A stretch of 64,000 nt of DNA from an uncultured Lachnospiraceae bacterium (GCA_910585295.1 CAJUDE010000030.1:1-64000); one strand, 5' to 3'. Positions 33,956 to 43,336 are shown, numbered from the stretch's first letter. The notes: generated by a model not told the origin, from the letters alone. Program-made: numbers and translations.

Positions 33956-34563
33956 AGAAATACCCTCATACACTGTTTTTTTATAATGTATGAGGATTCC
34001 AGGCTTGTTATGACTGAGGCACGGCAATTTTTACAGGAATCCCCTCTCCCTCTTTTTCTCCCAGGATACATTCCCCAATTGCCATACGCTGAACCTCTTT
34101 TTCTCCCAGGATACATTCTGCGATTGCCATACGCTGAACCCCATTCGTCCCTCCAAAAAACTGGAAAACCTTTGCGACCCGCAGAAGCTTCTCCATTGGA
34201 TATTCCCATCTATCCCCACTGGACCACTTATCAGATTTCTCTCCAGGGCACAAGGCCCGCTTTATTTCCCCTGACTAGGCTGGCTCAATATATTTCTGCA
34301 AAAACTTGTCCATATTATCGTTTTCTTTTTGGGTCAGCGCAAACAGAGCCTTGGCTTCTTCCCATTGCCCCCTCCGTCATACAGAAACGAGAATGCCCCG
34401 CCTGCACCCCACTGCATAAATGCTGCATCAGTTCCCACTTGCCCCTATATTTTACATCAATTGCTTAAATTATGTTACTATAGCGCAAACCTGCCAATTT
34501 GGAAAAGATTATTTTACAACCTGCATTTGCTGGAAAAGGGACGCCCCCTTTCCCAGCCTGGCA
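33956..34563. other. Intergenic region with tandem repeat and possible gene debris
   Basis: No intact gene I would defend. It holds a 45-base tandem duplication (34050-34094 and 34095-34139, two copies with few differences). On the minus strand at about 34277-34445 there is coding-like sequence broken between frames (…QWGAGGAFSFLYDGGG in one frame, WEEAKALFALTQKENDNMDK in the next, then a stop), which looks like a decayed small gene. A hairpin GCTGGGAAAGGG/CCCTTTTCCAGC at about 34529-34557, just after pdaA, has no clear T-run and may be its terminator. Confidence 0.4.
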
Positions 34564-35370
34564 TTATCCCGGCAGCTCATCCAGGGATTTAAAGGTATAG
34601 CCCATCCCTTCCCATTTTGTCAGCAGCTCATCCAGAATTTCCCCATTTGTCTTTGAAGTGTTATGTAACAGCACTACAGCCCCTGGATGCACGCGTTTTA
34701 GCAATTTGTCAAAAGCTTCCTCATGGGTTGGCTGGCTGTCCTGGTTCCAGTCCACATAGGCAAGGCTCCAAAAAACGGTTTTATACCCCAGGTCCTTGGC
34801 AAGCTGCAGGCTGGATTTGCTGTATTTTCCCTGAGGCGGGCGGTAATATTTTGCCATAGGCGTCCCGGCCACTTGCCCATAAAGCGTTTCCAGCTCCCCC
34901 AGCTCCTTGGTAAATTCTTCTTTACCCATCTGGGACATATCTGGATGGTGGTAGCTGTGGTTTCCCACAATATGCCCCTCCTCCACCATACGCTTCACCA
35001 AATCCGGGCTGGTTTCCAAGTAATTGCCCACAACAAAAAATGCCGCCTTCACCTTGTGTTTTTTTAATGCGTCCAGGATTGCCGGGGTATTCCCATTTTC
35101 AAACCCACAGTCAAACGTAAGGTACAGGACTTTTTCCTGCGTATCTTCGGCATAATAGGCATTGTGCTTCTCCATTTCCTGGATTGTGGCATTGGCAACT
35201 GGAAGCTTCCCTTCCTCCTGAAAACTCAGCCCCCAGTTTTCTTCTGCATCCCCTTGGATGGCGGAACTGACTGTTGGCGCTACCTGGGCTGCAAACCGCC
35301 CCAGGAAAAATGAACCGGCAAACAATGCCAACACTACAAGGCACGATGTTATTTTTATGTTCCTAAGCAC
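34564..35370 (-). CDS. pdaA: PdaA-like polysaccharide deacetylase (muramic delta-lactam synthesis)
   Basis: NodB-fold de-N-acetylase, closest in motifs to PdaA, which deacetylates muramic acid on the way to muramic delta-lactam in spore cortex. The chosen start is GTG (35370), with AAGGAAG five bases upstream; the longer ORF start lies over a TATAAT-like element. An N-terminal signal anchor is followed by LYLTFDCGFENGNTPAILDA (the first Asp motif), HSYHHPDMS (metal histidines), YYRPPQGKYS, VFWSLAYVDWN and HPGAVVLLHNTSKTN. 268 residues. The catalytic motif reads TFDCG where PdaA usually has TFDNG. Its neighbour spoIIID fits a sporulation role. Confidence 0.88.
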   Translation of the reverse strand: MLRNIKITSCLVVLALFAGSFFLGRFAAQVAPTVSSAIQGDAEENWGLSFQEEGKLPVANATIQEMEKHNAYYAEDTQEKVLYLTFDCGFENGNTPAILDALKKHKVKAAFFVVGNYLETSPDLVKRMVEEGHIVGNHSYHHPDMSQMGKEEFTKELGELETLYGQVAGTPMAKYYRPPQGKYSKSSLQLAKDLGYKTVFWSLAYVDWNQDSQPTHEEAFDKLLKRVHPGAVVLLHNTSKTNGEILDELLTKWEGMGYTFKSLDELPG

Positions 35371-35478
35371 TATAACTTCCTTTCCACTCTTATAAAGAGC
35401 AACTTCCTTTTCGTACATTATATTGGAGCGGAAGCTTTTTCATGCCGGAAATCATAGTGCAGGCGCCTATCTTTTGCC

Positions 35479-36033
35479 CTAACCTTGCTGGTATATAATC
35501 GCTTCTGCCAGCTCTTTTGCTTTTTCTTCTGTGGTGAGGTACGCCGCAAGCCTCAGCCCGAAAGGTATGGCGGTCCCCATGCCCCGGCTGGTAATGATAT
35601 TCCCGTCTTCTGCCACTTCTTCATACACTGCCTGCGCCCCATCCAGCTTATTTTCAAACCCTGGATAACATGCAGCCTTTTTCCCCGCCAGGACGCCAGC
35701 TTGTCCTAGGACGCTGGGCGCCGCGCAGATAGCCGCCACCAGTTTCCCATTTTCTGCAAAAGATTTCACCACATCAGCCACGCCTGGATGGCTCCCCAGG
35801 TTCGTGGTGCCTGGCATACCCCCAGGCAGCACAACCCCCTCATATTCCTCAAAATCCACTTCCTCAAATAAGGTGTCTGCCAGGACGCCAATGTTGTGGG
35901 AGCCATAGACTTCCTTTTTGCCCATAATGGAAATAGTGACAACCGCAATGCCAGCCCTACGCAGGATATCCACCACGGTAAGCCCCTCGATTTCTTCAAA
36001 GCCCTCTGCCAAAAATACACCTGTTTTTTTCAT
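35479..36033 (-). CDS. DJ-1/PfpI family protein
   Basis: 184 residues from MKKTGVFLAEGFEEIEGLTV, the canonical start of the DJ-1/YajL subfamily; the longer ORF adds only a non-homologous leader. The nucleophile elbow cysteine lies in VAAICAAPSVLG, with the conserved early Glu in GFEEIE and GVVLPGGMPG. Proposed roles in the family include deglycase or glyoxalase III activity and redox protection. Monocistronic, convergent with nothing nearby. The exact substrate cannot be told from sequence. Confidence 0.85.
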   Translation of the reverse strand: MKKTGVFLAEGFEEIEGLTVVDILRRAGIAVVTISIMGKKEVYGSHNIGVLADTLFEEVDFEEYEGVVLPGGMPGTTNLGSHPGVADVVKSFAENGKLVAAICAAPSVLGQAGVLAGKKAACYPGFENKLDGAQAVYEEVAEDGNIITSRGMGTAIPFGLRLAAYLTTEEKAKELAEAIIYQQG

Positions 36034-36132
36034 GATACCACCATCCCTTTCACATTTTCTACAGGGATATTGTATCACAAACCATCCAGATTAAGAAGCC
36101 CATCCTGATAATCCCCACAGCCCCTCATTTGC

Positions 36133-37818
36133 TCACTCCATACACTCCAGCACCATAACGCCGCACCCTTCCAGCACAAGCCGTTCCCCAACATGGTTTT
36201 GGGGCAAATTAGAAAGAAGGGTTTCCTTCACTTTATATTCCAGCGGAAGCTCCATAGGCCCTTCCCCAAAATTCGCTGCGACCAGCACCCTTTTTTCTGG
36301 CTTTTTTGCCTCCCCATCCAAGTACCGGTAAAATGCCATGATTTTTTCTTGGTCCCCATATACAGGCGCAAACCAGCCATACGTAAACACTTCCTTGTAT
36401 TCCTCTGACTTACGCAGCGCAATTAATTCCTGGTAATAATGAAGCACGGAATCTGCATCCCCCTGCTGGGACTCCACATTGATTTCAGAATAATTGGGAT
36501 TTACCTTCATCCAAGGAGTCCCTTTGGTAAACCCAGCATTCTCCCCGCCGCTCCATTGCATAGGGGTCCTGGCGTTGTCCCTGCTCATCTCTGCGCAGGC
36601 TTTAAACGCCTCTTCTTCGGGAACCCCTGCATTCCTTGCGGTCTGGTATTGGTCCTTGGTGCTGATATCATCCCATTCTTCGCTGCCGCCCCACTCACAG
36701 TTCTGCATCCCAATTTCCTGCCCTTGGTACAAAAACGGGACGCCCCGCAAAAGCACGCTGACCGTCCCCAGCATTTTCGTCCCGGCAGCGTTCCTTGCAT
36801 ATTCTGGAAGGAACCTGGATACGCCCCTCGGCTCATCATGGTTCTCAATAATATTTGCCTTAAACCCTATTTCCTGCACCTCAAGCTGGGAATTTACAAT
36901 GGCGTCCCGCCATTCCTCAAACGTAATGCCTGGCGCATCGTACCAGCCATGCTCCCCTTCACTGAGGCAGTGGGCGCTAAAATCAAATATTGTGGAAAAA
37001 TGCCCATCTTCACCGATAAATTCTGGCAGCTCCTCCTCATGCATATTGAACACTTCCCCAACAGTAAAAGCGTCGTGCTTGGCAAACGTGTTGTTTTTCA
37101 AATCCTCCAACAAACTGCCCACCCCATGGGTCTGCTCTACCGCCCGATGGTACCCTGCCAGGCCATCCGGCCCATCCGGCTCTAAATTAGGGAAAGAGAC
37201 ATCCTTTTTAATATTGATAATGGCGTCAATCCGAAAGCCTGCCACCCCTCTTTCCAGCCACCAGTTAATCATGTTATATATCTCTTGTTTCAATTTTGGG
37301 TTTTCCCAATTTAAATCTGGCTGCTCTTTAGCAAAGGCGTGGAAATAATACTTATTTGTCCCTGGCACTGGCTCCCAGCAGCTTCCCCCAAAATAAGAAC
37401 GGTAATTGCTTGGGGGGTTCCCATCCTTCCCCTCCCGAAAATAAAAGTAATCCGCATACTCCCCTTCTGGGTCTGCAAGGGCTTTCTGGAACCATTCATG
37501 CTGGTCGGAACAATGGTTTACCACCAAATCCATCACAATCTGTATCCCGCGCTTCTTCGCTTCTGCCAAAAGCTCATCAAAATCCTCCATGGTGCCAAAT
37601 TCAGGCGCAATCCCATAATAGTCTGAAATATCATAGCCCTGGTCCACAAACGGAGATTTATAAATAGGTGAAATCCAGATAAGGTTAATGCCCAATTCCT
37701 TTAAATAATCCAATTTTGCTATAATCCCCTGTAAGTCCCCAATCCCATCCCCATTGGTATCGTAAAAGCTTTTTGGGTAAATCTGATACGCCACTTTGCC
37801 ATGCCACCATTTCTTCAT
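36133..37818 (-). CDS. GH13 alpha-glucosidase (oligo-1,6-glucosidase type)
   Basis: 561 residues, intracellular (no signal peptide). Conserved GH13 regions are present: region I DLVVNHCSDQH, region II GVAGFRIDAII with the nucleophile Asp, region III TVGEVF with the acid/base Glu, and region IV IIENHDEPRG. The start YQIYPKSFYDTNGDGIGDLQ, with its calcium-binding loop, is typical of the oligo-1,6-glucosidase/dextran glucosidase/trehalose-6-phosphate hydrolase subfamily. Likely substrates are isomaltose-type oligosaccharides. AAGGGAGG precedes the ATG. Divergent from an AraC regulator 178 bases away, which probably controls it. Confidence 0.9.
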   Translation of the reverse strand: MKKWWHGKVAYQIYPKSFYDTNGDGIGDLQGIIAKLDYLKELGINLIWISPIYKSPFVDQGYDISDYYGIAPEFGTMEDFDELLAEAKKRGIQIVMDLVVNHCSDQHEWFQKALADPEGEYADYFYFREGKDGNPPSNYRSYFGGSCWEPVPGTNKYYFHAFAKEQPDLNWENPKLKQEIYNMINWWLERGVAGFRIDAIINIKKDVSFPNLEPDGPDGLAGYHRAVEQTHGVGSLLEDLKNNTFAKHDAFTVGEVFNMHEEELPEFIGEDGHFSTIFDFSAHCLSEGEHGWYDAPGITFEEWRDAIVNSQLEVQEIGFKANIIENHDEPRGVSRFLPEYARNAAGTKMLGTVSVLLRGVPFLYQGQEIGMQNCEWGGSEEWDDISTKDQYQTARNAGVPEEEAFKACAEMSRDNARTPMQWSGGENAGFTKGTPWMKVNPNYSEINVESQQGDADSVLHYYQELIALRKSEEYKEVFTYGWFAPVYGDQEKIMAFYRYLDGEAKKPEKRVLVAANFGEGPMELPLEYKVKETLLSNLPQNHVGERLVLEGCGVMVLECME

Positions 37819-37996
37819 TTTTTCTTCCTCCCTTTCTCCTGGTTCTACCGTTATTTTTCAAAAACACTATCTTTCTTTGTAAGATACTGCTATTATAATC
37901 ATATCCCAATAGATTTTCTTGCAATATATTTGCCTGTTATGACATAATCCTGCTCTTTATAGGAAGCTGCCAAACAGGGAAGACAGGAGGGGCATT

Positions 37997-38902
37997 ATGA
38001 AAAAATTGCATTCTCTGATTTCAGAGCAGAAAGAAGACGCCAAGCATGGGGCATCTTTTTTCCCAATACAAAAATACATCACATCCTTTTCCCCGGAATA
38101 CCCAGTGCTGACCACCCATTGGCATGAAGAGGCGGAATTTACTTTAATCCTTAGCGGCACGGGGACGTACCATATAGAGCTGACTGAATATGGAATCGGG
38201 CCAGAAGACTTGATTTTCATCCCGCCCCTGGCCCTGCACTCTGCCTCCGCCCCAGAAGGCTTAAGCCTTCTCTCAGAAACATATGTATTCCATATGAATT
38301 ATTTGGGCGGCAATTCCACCGATATCTGCTCCACGAAATACCTACAGCCATTGGCGCACCATGAAATGGTCCTGCCTAGCGTAATAAAGCCTGGCCACCC
38401 CTCCTACCTCTCCCTCCGGAAAATTTTTGGGCAAATCAGCAACCTTTACCAAGGGGAAAACCCCGGCTATGAATTAGCGCTGAAAGCCTTGCTGTTACAG
38501 ATGATTTTCCTGCTATTGCAATTCAAGGAAACCGCGCCTGCCTTTGACGGCGCCAATGCAGCCCATTCTGAAAAGCTGAAAACTGTCCTGGATTACTTAG
38601 AGCTGCATTATATGGACGCCATCACAGTTTCTGGCCTTGCAGGGCTGTGCTATTTCAGCGAATACCATTTTATGCGTTTTTTTAAAAAACATATGAACAT
38701 GACCTGCATGGAATATTTAATAAACCTCCGGCTGGAAAAGGCTGTGGAGCTTCTAGAGGACGAAAATGCCTCCATCCTGGAAGTTTCCCTGTCTGTAGGC
38801 TTCCACAACCTTTCCTATTTCCACCGGGCATTTAAGAAAAAATACCATATGACCCCAGGCGAATTCCTGCAAATGAAAAAATCCAATGCAACGGTCCCAT
38901 GA
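37997..38902 (+). CDS. AraC family transcriptional regulator with cupin sensor
   Basis: 301 residues. An N-terminal cupin-like sugar-binding domain (HWHEEAEFTLILSGTGTYHI) is followed by a C-terminal AraC double helix-turn-helix (VSGLAGLCYFSEYHFMRFFK, then VSLSVGFHNLSYFHRAFKKK and YHMTPGEFLQ). GACAGGAGGGGC precedes the ATG. Divergently oriented to the GH13 alpha-glucosidase gene, so the shared 178-base region is the likely operator. The predicted ligand is a sugar related to the glucosidase substrate. Confidence 0.88.
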   Translation: MKKLHSLISEQKEDAKHGASFFPIQKYITSFSPEYPVLTTHWHEEAEFTLILSGTGTYHIELTEYGIGPEDLIFIPPLALHSASAPEGLSLLSETYVFHMNYLGGNSTDICSTKYLQPLAHHEMVLPSVIKPGHPSYLSLRKIFGQISNLYQGENPGYELALKALLLQMIFLLLQFKETAPAFDGANAAHSEKLKTVLDYLELHYMDAITVSGLAGLCYFSEYHFMRFFKKHMNMTCMEYLINLRLEKAVELLEDENASILEVSLSVGFHNLSYFHRAFKKKYHMTPGEFLQMKKSNATVP

Positions 38903-38934
38903 CGCTCCATTTTACGCTTTCACATGGCAAGGTC

Positions 38935-39046
38935 TTTCCTATAGAATAAAAAAGAATGCGCACAGCGCATTCTCCGCGCGCGAGCGGATTGCATAGCAAT
39001 AAATTCCCTCTCCGCGAGCTGCGCATAATTTTTATCTTATAGGAAA
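38935..39046. repeat. Long imperfect palindrome between convergent genes
   Basis: Outer arms TTTCCTATA(g/a)(a/g)ATAAAAA...ATGCGCA (38935-38962 against 39046-39020) flank a GC-rich centre. A perfect small hairpin GAATGCGC aca GCGCATTC lies inside at 38954-38972. Located between the 3' ends of the AraC gene and pdxA; it may serve as a two-way terminator or be a mobile palindrome. Confidence 0.6.
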
Positions 39047-39100
39047 TTTATACACTTTAACACTTCACAGTAACACGGTATTTCCTAGTAAGATAAAAAA

Positions 39101-40096
39101 TCAGGCAAACGCCGGAGCGTATTTTGCAGCAAGGAGAACCGCTTCCACCATGCTCGCCTCTCCTGCAATCCCTTTCCCTGCAATATCAAATGCAGTGCCA
39201 TGGTCTACCGAAGTGCGCAAGATTGGCATTCCATTGGTAACCGAAATTGTTTTTTCAAAATCAAGGGTTTTCGCCGCAATATGCCCCTGGTCATGGTAGA
39301 GGGACAACACACTGTTGTACTTCCCTATGGCGGCCTGATGGAACACAGAGTCCGCGCCGATTGGCCCTGCCACAGGGTACCCTTCCGTCTGCAGTTCCTC
39401 TACTGCAGGAATAATTTCATGGACCTCCTCCCAGCCAAACAGCCCATGTTCCCCACAGTGGGGGTTTAAGCCTGCAATTGCCATGGTCCCTTCAGTTATG
39501 CCAAGCTTTTTTAACGCCTTCCAGCAGCGTTTTACATAATCTTTAATCCTGTCTTTGGTAATTAGGCCTAACATGTCCCGCAGAGACACATGCCTTGTCA
39601 AAAAAAACACCCGCATCCCATTGGTTTCAAACATGGTCAATGGGTCTTTGGTATGGGTCAGCGCGCCAAAAATCTCGGTATGGCCAATAAACGGGACTCC
39701 CCCTGCCCGCAGGGATTCCTTATTAATAGGCGTTGTCGCCACTGCATCCACTTTCCCCGCGCATGCCAGAAGGATGCTTTTTTCAATATATTCGTATGCT
39801 GCCTTCCCGCACGCGCCATTCACTTGCCCAAACGCAGCCTGCTTTTGGTTCAGGTTTTTCATGTCAATCAGGTTCAGCACACCTTTTTTAAATTCCCCTT
39901 CTTCCGGCTCCTGGACCAGATGGGTCCAAAGGCTTTCCCCTGTAACCTTTACCGCACGTTCCATTATGCTTTTTTCCCCGATTACAATACATTCTGCTGC
40001 CTCAAATACCTTTGGGGAGGCAATTGCCTTTGCCACAATTTCCGGCCCAATCCCTGCTGCATCCCCCATAGGCACTGCAATCCGTGGTTTTCCCAT
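39101..40096 (-). CDS. pdxA: 4-hydroxythreonine-4-phosphate dehydrogenase family protein (PdxA)
   Basis: 331 residues. PdxA fold signatures: RIAVPMGDAAGIGPEIVAKA at the N-terminus, VATTPINKESLRAGGVPFIG followed by HTEIFGALT, LNPHCGEHGLFGWEE, and LYHDQGHIAAK with metal-binding histidines. Oxidises 4-phospho-hydroxy-L-threonine in pyridoxal phosphate synthesis. The other DXP-dependent genes are not nearby, so the PdxA2 role (D-threonate 4-phosphate dehydrogenase in threonate catabolism) is a real alternative. Monocistronic in this window. Confidence 0.85.
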   Translation of the reverse strand: MGKPRIAVPMGDAAGIGPEIVAKAIASPKVFEAAECIVIGEKSIMERAVKVTGESLWTHLVQEPEEGEFKKGVLNLIDMKNLNQKQAAFGQVNGACGKAAYEYIEKSILLACAGKVDAVATTPINKESLRAGGVPFIGHTEIFGALTHTKDPLTMFETNGMRVFFLTRHVSLRDMLGLITKDRIKDYVKRCWKALKKLGITEGTMAIAGLNPHCGEHGLFGWEEVHEIIPAVEELQTEGYPVAGPIGADSVFHQAAIGKYNSVLSLYHDQGHIAAKTLDFEKTISVTNGMPILRTSVDHGTAFDIAGKGIAGEASMVEAVLLAAKYAPAFA

Positions 40097-40447
40097 GACT
40101 CTATCCCTTCCTTTCTGCTTATTGTTTATAAGATACTATACCCATACCCTGCCAGAATTTGTCAAGGCTTTTTCTGCTTTTGAGTTTCCCCATTTTTATA
40201 ATAGCCTATATTATTGCGCCAAAAGGCCTTGCTGCCTTTGACAGTATAGGCATCTTGCACAAAAAGTGTCTGGAAAGCTAGCTTTCCATAGCGCTTTTAT
40301 GTGCAAAGTGCTTCCATCACAAAGTGATGGAAACCTTTTGGCTCTATGAATTGCAAAATGGGGAAACTCAAATTTTTCTACTAGATTTAACCAAAAAACA
40401 TAATATTTTCCATAATATTTTCTCTCCCTTTGCAAATAATAACACCA
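40097..40447. other. Intergenic region upstream of the SASP gene
   Basis: No gene. It contains the pdxA promoter side, a symmetric palindrome at 40218-40342 and an AT-rich stretch at 40370-40447 that must hold the SASP promoter. A clear sigma-G consensus was not identified. Confidence 0.5.
40218..40342. repeat. Symmetric ~125-bp palindrome
   Basis: Nested arms share one centre at about 40280: GCCAAAAGG (40218) with CCTTTTGGC (40342), TGCACA (40256) with TGTGCA (40305), and the central GGAAAGC/GCTTTCC at 40272-40287. A side hairpin TTCCATCAC/GTGATGGAA lies at 40312-40332. Non-coding; origin unknown. Confidence 0.65.
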
Positions 40448-40448
40448 T

Positions 40449-40517
40449 GGTAAGCGACAACGTTTCGAGGCGGGCGTCATTCCAGAAAATGAGCCATCTC
40501 GGAATGATGCCCTTACC
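40449..40517 (+). promoter_or_regulatory. Structured leader of the SASP gene
   Basis: GGTAAG (40449-40454) pairs with CTTACC (40512-40517), and GGGCGTCATTCC (40472-40483) with GGAATGATGCCC (40501-40512), enclosing a 17-base internal bulge and a loop. It lies 39 bases before the SASP start codon, ahead of its ribosome site, and is not followed by a T-run. It does not match a riboswitch class I know. It may stabilise or regulate the mRNA. Confidence 0.5.
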
Positions 40518-40555
40518 AAAAAACAAAAAGAAAAAATATTTGGAGGTGAATCGAA

Positions 40556-40780
40556 ATGTCTAACAGCAATTCTGGTTCTAACACAAGTAAAATGGCGGTA
40601 CCTCAGGCAAAAGAGGCAATGAACCGTTTCAAACAGGAGGTCGCATCTGAAATTGGCGTGCCTTTGAAAGAAGGGTACAATGGTGACCTTACTTCCGCCC
40701 AGGCTGGTTCTATCGGCGGGGAAATGGTCAAAAAAATGATTATGAAACAGGAACAGCAAATGTCTGGCGGCCAGCAGTAA
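40556..40780 (+). CDS. Alpha/beta-type small acid-soluble spore protein
   Basis: 74 residues. Matches alpha/beta SASPs, which coat and protect DNA in dormant spores: AVPQAKEAMNRFKQEVASEI, the germination protease site region (FKQEVASE), GYNGDLTSAQAGSIGGEMVK and a short Gln/Gly tail. TTGGAGGTGAATCGAA precedes the ATG. Monocistronic, with a strong terminator after it. Expressed in the forespore in known sporulators. Confidence 0.93.
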   Translation: MSNSNSGSNTSKMAVPQAKEAMNRFKQEVASEIGVPLKEGYNGDLTSAQAGSIGGEMVKKMIMKQEQQMSGGQQ

Positions 40781-40814
40781 CTGGCTGCCCGGCAGATAAC
40801 ATCTATTCTCCGGA

Positions 40815-40860
40815 AAACCCCTTGCTTTGGAATCTCCCAAAACAGGGGGTTTTCTTTTCT
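40815..40860 (+). terminator. Intrinsic terminator after SASP, shared with the chemoreceptor gene
   Basis: GAAAACCCC ... GGGGTTTTC then TTTT on the plus strand. The symmetric A-rich side (GGAAAACCCC) lets it also serve the convergent chemoreceptor gene ending at 40862. Confidence 0.8.
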
Positions 40861-40861
40861 A

Positions 40862-42652
40862 TCAACCTTTGTTTACATGGAATCTCCCAATTTCCTCCCG
40901 CAGTATTTCCGCACTCTGCTTCGTTTTAGCCACTTGTTCAAGGACCTCCGCGGACTCACACGCAATCACAGACGCCCGCTGGGCAATTTCTGTAGTCCCT
41001 TCTGCCCCTTCTTCTGCAGCCTTGGAAATATCGCTCATGGAACTCTTAATCCCTTCCATATTGTCAAACAATTCCTGGGCAATTGAGCTGAACTCACTCA
41101 TTAAGTTATCTACAGAAGCCCCGTCTTTATCATACTGTTCCCCAATCGTAAGGAAGCCTGCATAATCCGTAGTCACATCCTGCACTACAAAGTCCAGCAA
41201 TTTCCTGGCATTGGAGGAAAGGTTCCCGACCGCATCGGTCACTTCCTGGGTCACTTCCTGTATCTTGATGACGGTCTGCCTGGACTGTTCTGCAAGCGCC
41301 CCAATCTCCCCGGCAACCACCGCAAAGCCCCTTCCTGCCTCACCGGCCCTTGCCGCTTCAATGGAAGCATTTAACGACAGCAGGTTTGTCTGGGAAACTA
41401 CATTCATAATCACCCCTGACAGCTCATAAATCTGGTCTATTACCTTTGCATTTTCCAATGCAGTTTCTAAATCCTGCTGGATTTCCTTTTTCAGCAGCGC
41501 CGCCTTTTCCTGGGCGCTTTTAATCCTGATGTTGGTCTGTTTTGCCCTGCCCTTAATCTCTGCCGCGCCCTCGGCGCCATCCTTGGAACGGCGGGCAATA
41601 TGCTGCACCGCATCATGGACCTCACCGGCAGATTCGTCCGCCATTGTTGTGGTGGCTGCCGTCTCCTGCATGCCTGCGGACAATTGCTGGGTTGCGGCAG
41701 ACACGCTTGCAATATCATCGTTTAACTTTGCCACGCATTCATTCACTGACCCAGCGGCAAAGCTAATCGTCTCTGACTCTTCCTGCACATGGCTAATTAA
41801 TTTTACCATGGAAGACTTCATATCCTCTATGCACCTGGCAAGGTTGCCAAAATCATCCCGCCTGCCCAGGAATTTTTGCATAAAATCTTTGGTATAATCC
41901 CCCTTTGCCATGCAGTCCATTTGTTTTGCGGCAGCCCCTAAAGACTTCGCAATATCTGTCACAATCCGCAGCGCAATCACAATGAGCAGCAAAATGGATA
42001 TGGCAATAGCCGCAGCGGACACCTGTTTGGTAGTCTGGAAAATATCCTTGACATCTTTATTATTATCTACGGCCAGCCCCTCTAGCTCGTCCACATAATT
42101 TCCAGTCCCCACTACCCATTGCCAAGGTTCAAAGGCTTTGCTGTATGCCCGCTTGGGATAAGTTTCTGTGCCTTCTTCCTTGGTATAATAGTATTCTGTA
42201 AAGCCGCCGCCTTCCTTCTGGCCGTTTTTGATAATATCCTTTATCATTTGATACCCCTGGCTGTCCTCTGTATCCAGGCGGTTTGTGCCTTCTGTCTCCT
42301 GTCCCAGCAAGACCACATTATCCCCGTCATAGGTATCAATCCAAAAATAGCCGCTTTCCCCATAACGAAGCTGCCTAACAAGGCCTGCTGCATGTTTCTT
42401 CGCCTCTTCTTCGGTATATACCCCATCCTGAAACTCTGCATAAATCTCATCCAACAACGAGATTACATTTTCCACCTGCCCTTTGATTTGCCCATCATAA
42501 TCCTCATACAGCACTTCCTTCATACTAGAAACAGAATGCTTATAAGACTTTTCCATGCCGGCCATATTCATTATGCCCATCACACACATGGAGACGGCGG
42601 CAACCGCCGTCAATAGAACCAGTTTTGTACGTACCTTTAAATTTGCTAGCAT
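40862..42652 (-). CDS. Methyl-accepting chemotaxis protein with Cache sensor
   Basis: 596 residues from [23 protein letters not shown] at 42652 has GGAG nine bases upstream. A membrane helix is followed by an extracellular single-Cache (sCache_2-type) domain ([40 protein letters not shown]), a second membrane helix ([16 protein letters not shown]), a HAMP-like linker, and the cytoplasmic signalling tip [20 protein letters not shown]. sCache_2 receptors often sense small carboxylates. Monocistronic. The host is therefore probably motile. Confidence 0.92.
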   Translation of the reverse strand: MLANLKVRTKLVLLTAVAAVSMCVMGIMNMAGMEKSYKHSVSSMKEVLYEDYDGQIKGQVENVISLLDEIYAEFQDGVYTEEEAKKHAAGLVRQLRYGESGYFWIDTYDGDNVVLLGQETEGTNRLDTEDSQGYQMIKDIIKNGQKEGGGFTEYYYTKEEGTETYPKRAYSKAFEPWQWVVGTGNYVDELEGLAVDNNKDVKDIFQTTKQVSAAAIAISILLLIVIALRIVTDIAKSLGAAAKQMDCMAKGDYTKDFMQKFLGRRDDFGNLARCIEDMKSSMVKLISHVQEESETISFAAGSVNECVAKLNDDIASVSAATQQLSAGMQETAATTTMADESAGEVHDAVQHIARRSKDGAEGAAEIKGRAKQTNIRIKSAQEKAALLKKEIQQDLETALENAKVIDQIYELSGVIMNVVSQTNLLSLNASIEAARAGEAGRGFAVVAGEIGALAEQSRQTVIKIQEVTQEVTDAVGNLSSNARKLLDFVVQDVTTDYAGFLTIGEQYDKDGASVDNLMSEFSSIAQELFDNMEGIKSSMSDISKAAEEGAEGTTEIAQRASVIACESAEVLEQVAKTKQSAEILREEIGRFHVNKG

Positions 42653-42844
42653 TACAAACCACTCCTTCCTTTCATAACCCTGGAACACAAGGCATTTCCC
42701 TGTTTTTCACACTCCAATCATATATTATAAATATTATCACAAACAGAAAGCAAGAAATGTTTTTTTTCGCATACAACAAAGGCTTTACTTTTCCCTTTGC
42801 CTCTTATATGATTAAGGAAGAATCTAAAATATAAGGAGGCCGTT

Positions 42845-43321
42845 ATGGAAATTGAACGCAAATTTTTGGTACAGTCGCTGCCAGAACACCTAGAATCTTT
42901 CCCATTCCACCAAATTGAGCAGGGATACCTTTGCACGGAGCCAGTGGTGCGCATCCGCAGGCAGGACGAGGAATATTTCCTCACCTATAAGTCTAAAGGG
43001 ATGATGGTCCGGGAAGAACACAACCTGCCCCTGACCAAGGAAGCTTACCTCCACCTTCGCCCCAAGGCTGATGGGATTTTGATTTCCAAAAAGCGCCACT
43101 TAATCCCTTTCCAGCAATATACGGTTGAACTGGACATTTTTGAAGGGGAGCTGTCCCCGTTGGTGCTTGCGGAAGTAGAGTTTGGCACAGAGGAAGAAGC
43201 GAAGGAATTCATCCCGCCAGAATGGTTTGGGGAGGACGTGACTTATTCTAAGAAATACCACAATAGCGTGTTGAGCAGGGAAGGGTTAAAGAACAAAGCG
43301 CCCAAGCCTGCTCAACCATGA
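42845..43321 (+). CDS. CYTH domain protein (triphosphate tunnel enzyme)
   Basis: 158 residues. It begins with the CYTH ExExK signature MEIERKFLV; further tunnel residues are in VVRIRRQDEEYFLTYKSKG and YTVELDIFEGELSPLVLAEVEF. Family members hydrolyse inorganic triphosphate or related triphosphates. ATAAGGAGGCCGTT precedes the ATG. The last codons overlap a strong hairpin shared with the convergent carB gene. Substrate not predictable. Confidence 0.88.
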   Translation: MEIERKFLVQSLPEHLESFPFHQIEQGYLCTEPVVRIRRQDEEYFLTYKSKGMMVREEHNLPLTKEAYLHLRPKADGILISKKRHLIPFQQYTVELDIFEGELSPLVLAEVEFGTEEEAKEFIPPEWFGEDVTYSKKYHNSVLSREGLKNKAPKPAQP

Positions 43322-43336
43322 GGCCTTGGGCGCTTT
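43295..43336. terminator. Bidirectional hairpin between CYTH gene and carB
   Basis: AAAGCGCCCAAG pairs with CTTGGGCGCTTT across a short loop, starting inside the 3' end of the CYTH gene. Very stable, A/T-flanked on both sides, so it can terminate both converging genes, although no long T-run follows. Confidence 0.65.

Noticed and set aside
36494..37348. 284-codon plus-strand ORF inside the GH13 gene
   Set aside because: Antisense shadow of a clear alpha-glucosidase; Ser/Pro/Cys-rich composition typical of shadow frames.
40211..40840. 209-codon minus-strand ORF
   Set aside because: It is the reverse complement of the SASP gene, its leader and a palindrome; the protein has no homology and the SASP on the other strand is certain.
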